Under the pieces are notes generated by a model that did no database searches, was not told the DNA's origin, and saw only the letters and a program-made list of their open reading frames with translations. Shown in pieces: positions 61,136 through 64,000 of a DNA stretch of 64,000 bases; positions within the stretch are counted from its first letter, which is position 1, and each line of letters begins with the position of its first letter. Both the position numbers and the translations under genes were made by a program. This DNA is from Mycobacterium conspicuum (lineage in GTDB: Bacteria > Actinomycetota > Actinomycetes > Mycobacteriales > Mycobacteriaceae): positions 1,426,001 through 1,490,000 of the forward strand of contig NZ_AP022613.1 in assembly GCF_010730195.1 (NCBI RefSeq). Direction: 5' to 3'.

Positions 61136-62020
61136 GTGTCAAGTTTACCCCCTCTGCCCACCATCCCCGAACCCCCACCATTCGCAGATTTGCTGTCGCT
61201 GAAGGATCGGTGCGCGGTAGTCACGGGCGGAAGCCGTGGTCTGGGCGAGGCGACCGTGCGCCGGCTGGCGCAGGCCGGCGCCTCGGTGGTGTTCACCGGA
61301 CGCGGCGCCGAGGCTTTGCGGCGCCTCCAGGACGAGATGGCCGGGATCGGCGGAACGGCGGTCGGCGTGCAGGCAGACGTCGGCTCCCTCGAGGACTCGC
61401 GGCGGGTAATCGACATCGCAACAACGCGTTTCGGCCGGGTGGACATCCTGGTCAACAACGCCGCGCTGTATACGCCGTCCTTCGCGCTGGATACCAGCGA
61501 AGCGCTTTTCGACGACGTCGTCGGCGCCGACCTGAAGGGCGCGTTCTTTCTGGCCCAATACGCCGCCAAGGCGATGATCGACGCCGGCGGCGGCGGCCGC
61601 ATCATCAACCTGTTGTCGGTCGACGCGTTCAAACCGATGGGCCCGTTGGCCGCCTACGCCGCGGCCAAGGCCGGGCTGTGGGCGGCCACCCAGAATCTTG
61701 CGAAAGAACTTGCGCCACACCAGATCCTGGTCAACGCCGTGACCCCAGGTTCGACCATCACCGAGGAACGCCTGGCGATGTTGCGCGACGGCTCGTTCGC
61801 CTCGCAGCAGGTCCCCGCCGAAGCCGCCAAGGCGCGCGAGATGCTGCAGGCGGCGGTGAAGTCGGGCGGGTTCGCCCAGATGCTGACCACCATGATGCCG
61901 CTGGGGCGCCCCGGCTGGCCAGACGAAATCGCCAAAGCCGTCTTGTTTTTGGCCTCCGATTTGGGCAGCTACATCAGCGGGGCGAACCTCGTGGTCGACG
62001 GCGCCCAGAGCCTGCGGTGA
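61136..62020 (+). CDS. SDR-family oxidoreductase
   Basis: 294-aa short-chain dehydrogenase: TGGSRGLGE, NNAALYT, a catalytic Ser in LLSVDA and YAAAKAG, and C-terminal GWPDEIAKAVLFLASDLGSYISG. GTG 61136 preferred (the ORF opens at 61100). Substrate unknown. Overlaps the following regulator gene (GTGA), which overlaps a DoxX-like gene; the three are one operon. Confidence 0.92.
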   Translation: MSSLPPLPTIPEPPPFADLLSLKDRCAVVTGGSRGLGEATVRRLAQAGASVVFTGRGAEALRRLQDEMAGIGGTAVGVQADVGSLEDSRRVIDIATTRFGRVDILVNNAALYTPSFALDTSEALFDDVVGADLKGAFFLAQYAAKAMIDAGGGGRIINLLSVDAFKPMGPLAAYAAAKAGLWAATQNLAKELAPHQILVNAVTPGSTITEERLAMLRDGSFASQQVPAEAAKAREMLQAAVKSGGFAQMLTTMMPLGRPGWPDEIAKAVLFLASDLGSYISGANLVVDGAQSLR

Positions 62021-62847
62021 CCGCCCCGACCTCCGAAACCCAGTCAAGCGTGGCCGACGACCTCGTGCAGGCCGCGCTGCGGGCCGCCGACGCCCTGGGC
62101 AAGGACGTCGCCGACGTGCCGGTGATCGCGATCGCGCGCGAGGCGGGGGTCTCGCGCAGCACCTTGATCCGCCGCCTCGGCGGGTCCCGCGCGGCCCTCG
62201 ACGAGGCGGTCCGGGCGGCCGGGGTGGATCCGGGCGGCCAAGCCCCGGTGCGCACCCGCGCCCTGGATGCCGCCGCCGAATTGGTCAGCGGCTCCGGGTT
62301 GGCCGCAGCGACCCTGGATGCCATCGCCACGCGTGCGCACTGTTCGGTGCACAGCCTCTACGTGGTTTTTGGTGGCCGTGACGATCTGCTGCGGGCGTTG
62401 TTCGAACGGCACAGCCCGCTGCTGCAGATCGAAGACTTCTTCGACGATGGCCACGATGACCTGCCCGCCACGGTGCGCCGCCTCTACGGCCTGATTGCCC
62501 GCACCCTCAACCGCGAGCCCCGCGTGGCTCCCGCCCTGTTGGCCGAGGCGCTGGCCCGGCCCGATAGCCCGGCCATCCAGAATCTGTTGGGGCACAACGC
62601 CCCCCGCCTGCTGGCCACCCTGGGCGGCTGGCTGAGCGGCGAAGTGCAGGCTGGACGCATCCGCGACATCCCACTGCCGTTGCTCATCCAGCAGCTGATC
62701 GCCCCCATAGCGGTGCATCTGCTGGTGCGCCCGGCGGTGCCGCAACTTCCGGGACTGGAACTGCCCGACCTCGACACCGTCTGCGACGTCTTCACCGAGA
62801 CGTTCCTGCGTGCGGTGGGTCAATCCAGGAAAAGGGGCTCAAGATGA
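62017..62847 (+). CDS. TetR-type regulator with two HTH regions
   Basis: 276-aa regulator with two successive TetR-like N domains: VPVIAIAREAGVSRSTLIRRL at about 34–54, then a second, AATLDAIATRAHCSVHSLYVVFGGRDDLL at about 97–125. A C-terminal ligand-domain-like helical part follows. GTG 62017 overlaps the SDR stop (GTGA). The first HTH may be degenerate or a second DNA contact. Likely regulates the SDR–DoxX unit. Confidence 0.85.
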   Translation: MTAPTSETQSSVADDLVQAALRAADALGKDVADVPVIAIAREAGVSRSTLIRRLGGSRAALDEAVRAAGVDPGGQAPVRTRALDAAAELVSGSGLAAATLDAIATRAHCSVHSLYVVFGGRDDLLRALFERHSPLLQIEDFFDDGHDDLPATVRRLYGLIARTLNREPRVAPALLAEALARPDSPAIQNLLGHNAPRLLATLGGWLSGEVQAGRIRDIPLPLLIQQLIAPIAVHLLVRPAVPQLPGLELPDLDTVCDVFTETFLRAVGQSRKRGSR

Positions 62848-63233
62848 GTGCATCGGATCCCACCCGCAAGGCGAGGGTGCTGCTCGGAGCGGTGTTCACC
62901 GGGGCGGGGATCGCGCACCTCGTCAAGCACGAATGGTTCGAAAGTCTGGTCCCCGAACAACTCTCGCGACGGCGCCGGCCCATAAGCGCGATCACCGCCG
63001 TCATTCAGATCGTCGGCGGCATCAGCATGTTCATCCCGCGCCTGCGCGTCGTTGCGCGTTGGGCCAACATCGGCTTGCTGCTGCCGACCCTGCCGGCGGC
63101 CGTCGACCAATTCAACCACCCCGAAGTCCTGCGCAGGACTGGGATTCCGCGGGCGCTTGCGCCGGTGCGCGCCGTCGCGCAGGCCGTCGTTGTCGCGCTC
63201 ACGTGGTGGGCCACGCGCCGCGACATCGGCTAG
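62844..63233 (+). CDS. DoxX-like membrane protein
   Basis: 129-aa membrane protein with four hydrophobic segments; GAVFTGAGIAHLVKHEWFESLVP, VIQIVGGISMFIPRLR and LLLPTLPAAVDQFNHP suit the DoxX-like group of unknown function. ATG 62844 overlaps the regulator stop. The stop overlaps the mmpL gene on the other strand by 4 bp. Confidence 0.83.
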   Translation: MSASDPTRKARVLLGAVFTGAGIAHLVKHEWFESLVPEQLSRRRRPISAITAVIQIVGGISMFIPRLRVVARWANIGLLLPTLPAAVDQFNHPEVLRRTGIPRALAPVRAVAQAVVVALTWWATRRDIG

Positions 63234-64000
63234 GGCATCAGCGCCCAATCGTGCTCGGACGCGCTGGCCTGAGCCACGGTTGACGCCGGCTTGCGCAGCG
63301 GCCGGGAGCGTACCCGCTGCGGCCACCAGAACCAGCGGCCGAGCATCGCCGCGATCGACGGGGTCATGAACGACCGCACGATCAGGGTGTCGAACAGCAG
63401 ACCCATGCCGATGGTGCTGCCGACCTGGGCCAGCGACATCAAAGCGGACAGCCCAAAGGAGAGCATGGTGAAGGCGAAGACCAGCCCGGCGGAGGTGACG
63501 ACGGCGCCGGTGCCGGCCATGGATCGGATGATGCCGGTCTTGATGCCGGCGTGGATCTCCTCTTTGAACCGGGAAACCAGCAGCAGGTTGTAGTCCGATC
63601 CCACGGCCAGCAGGATAATCACCGACATGGCCAGGATCATCCAATGCAGTTGGATGCCAAGGATGTATTGCCAGATCAGCACCGACAGCCCGAACGAGGT
63701 TCCCAACGATAGCAGCACGGTGCCGACGATGACCGCCGAGGCGATCACGGCGCGGGTCAAGATCAGCATCACGATGAAGATCAAGATCAGCGCGCCGACG
63801 CCAGCGATCAGCAGGTCGTAGGTGGATCCTTGTTTCATGTCTTTGGCGATGGCCGCGGTGCCGCCGATGTAGATGCGGGCGTTCTCCAGCGGGGTGCCCT
63901 TGATGGCCTCGAACGTGGCGTTGCGGATCGCGTCGACGTGGGTGATGCCCTCGGGGCTGGCGGGATCACCGAGGTGAGAGATGATGAACCGCACCGCTTT
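63230..64000 (-). CDS. MmpL family RND transporter, C-terminal part
   Basis: The C-terminal 256 residues of an MmpL protein; the 5' part lies beyond the window edge (no start is inside; V at 63994 is internal). Motifs match the complete mmpL in this window: AVGSDYNLLLVSRFKEE with the proton-relay Asp-Tyr, TGAVVTSAGLVFA and FDTLIVRSFMTPSIAAMLGRWFWWPQ. A second, separate MmpL of the MmpL4/5-like branch. Confidence 0.93.
   Translation of the reverse strand, partial: KAVRFIISHLGDPASPEGITHVDAIRNATFEAIKGTPLENARIYIGGTAAIAKDMKQGSTYDLLIAGVGALILIFIVMLILTRAVIASAVIVGTVLLSLGTSFGLSVLIWQYILGIQLHWMILAMSVIILLAVGSDYNLLLVSRFKEEIHAGIKTGIIRSMAGTGAVVTSAGLVFAFTMLSFGLSALMSLAQVGSTIGMGLLFDTLIVRSFMTPSIAAMLGRWFWWPQRVRSRPLRKPASTVAQASASEHDWALMP

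Noticed and set aside
1..64000. CRISPR arrays, tRNA/rRNA genes, insertion sequences
   Set aside because: No regular repeat–spacer series, no cloverleaf-like or rRNA-like sequence and no transposase frame was found on reading the window; a covariance-model search would be needed to exclude small RNAs.

Overview
The window is a chromosomal segment of a high-GC mycobacterium, most likely a slow-growing, pigmented non-tuberculous species. The protein sequences and their order match the M. tuberculosis block Rv3010c–Rv3048c (from memory, no search run), read in the opposite orientation: nrdF2, adhC, fecB, ctaD, serB2, the Rv3041c–Rv3030 genes, fixA/fixB, Rv3027c/Rv3026c, iscS, mnmA, lpqA, Rv3015c, ligA, Rv3013, gatC, gatA and pfkA. 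Nearly every gene is intact, GC-rich at third codon positions, and often starts with GTG. No tRNA, rRNA, insertion sequence or CRISPR array was seen.

Layout. 1–3.9 kb: two TetR regulators, each divergent from an oxidoreductase (an SDR and a CrtI-like flavoprotein), with palindromic operators between. 3.9–5 kb: nrdF2 behind a tandem pair of NrdR-type boxes. 5–8.4 kb: a minus-strand operon led by an unusual fusion of an FAD/NAD(P) oxidoreductase with a TPR region, followed by two uncharacterised small proteins. 8.5–23.3 kb: core genes (DUF3349, adhC, fecB, ctaD, serB2, ABC ATPase, Nudix, crotonase, two methyltransferases, a secreted DUF3298-like protein, a beta-propeller lipoprotein, an acetyltransferase and a DUF4333 lipoprotein). 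38.1–41.8 kb: the methylglucose lipopolysaccharide genes Rv3032, Rv3031 and Rv3030.

Between the Rv3033 and Rv3032 homologues sits a 15-kb pigment and light island (about 23.4–38.1 kb). It holds a photolyase with a TspO protein, a type 2 IPP isomerase with a GT1 glycosyltransferase, and a ten-gene minus-strand operon crtE-crtI-crtB-crtYc-crtYd-crtT-crtU-Rieske oxygenase-DUF2784-MarR. Most junctions in this operon are 4-base stop/start overlaps. The gene set predicts an aromatic (isorenieratene-type) carotenoid. The Rieske oxygenase and the glycosyltransferase suggest a further hydroxylated and glycosylated product. Two promoter regions of the island, ahead of crtE and ahead of idi2, carry the same pair of AT-rich direct repeats with 16-bp spacing, a candidate site for the operon's own MarR protein. 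This is the most interesting system in the window.

42–64 kb: etfBA (fixAB) with a strong terminator, an OlsB-like/PlsC-like acyltransferase pair, iscS–mnmA, lpqA, a MetE-like protein, an AHSA1–ArsR pair with twin palindromic operators, ligA, an accessory TetR–mmpS–mmpL unit, an ACT protein, gatCA and pfkA. The right end has a membrane-protein gene that looks split by a frameshift, an SDR–double-HTH regulator–DoxX operon, and the C-terminal part of another MmpL. The PPE/Esx/IS1081 genes that lie between trmU and lpqA in M. tuberculosis are absent here.
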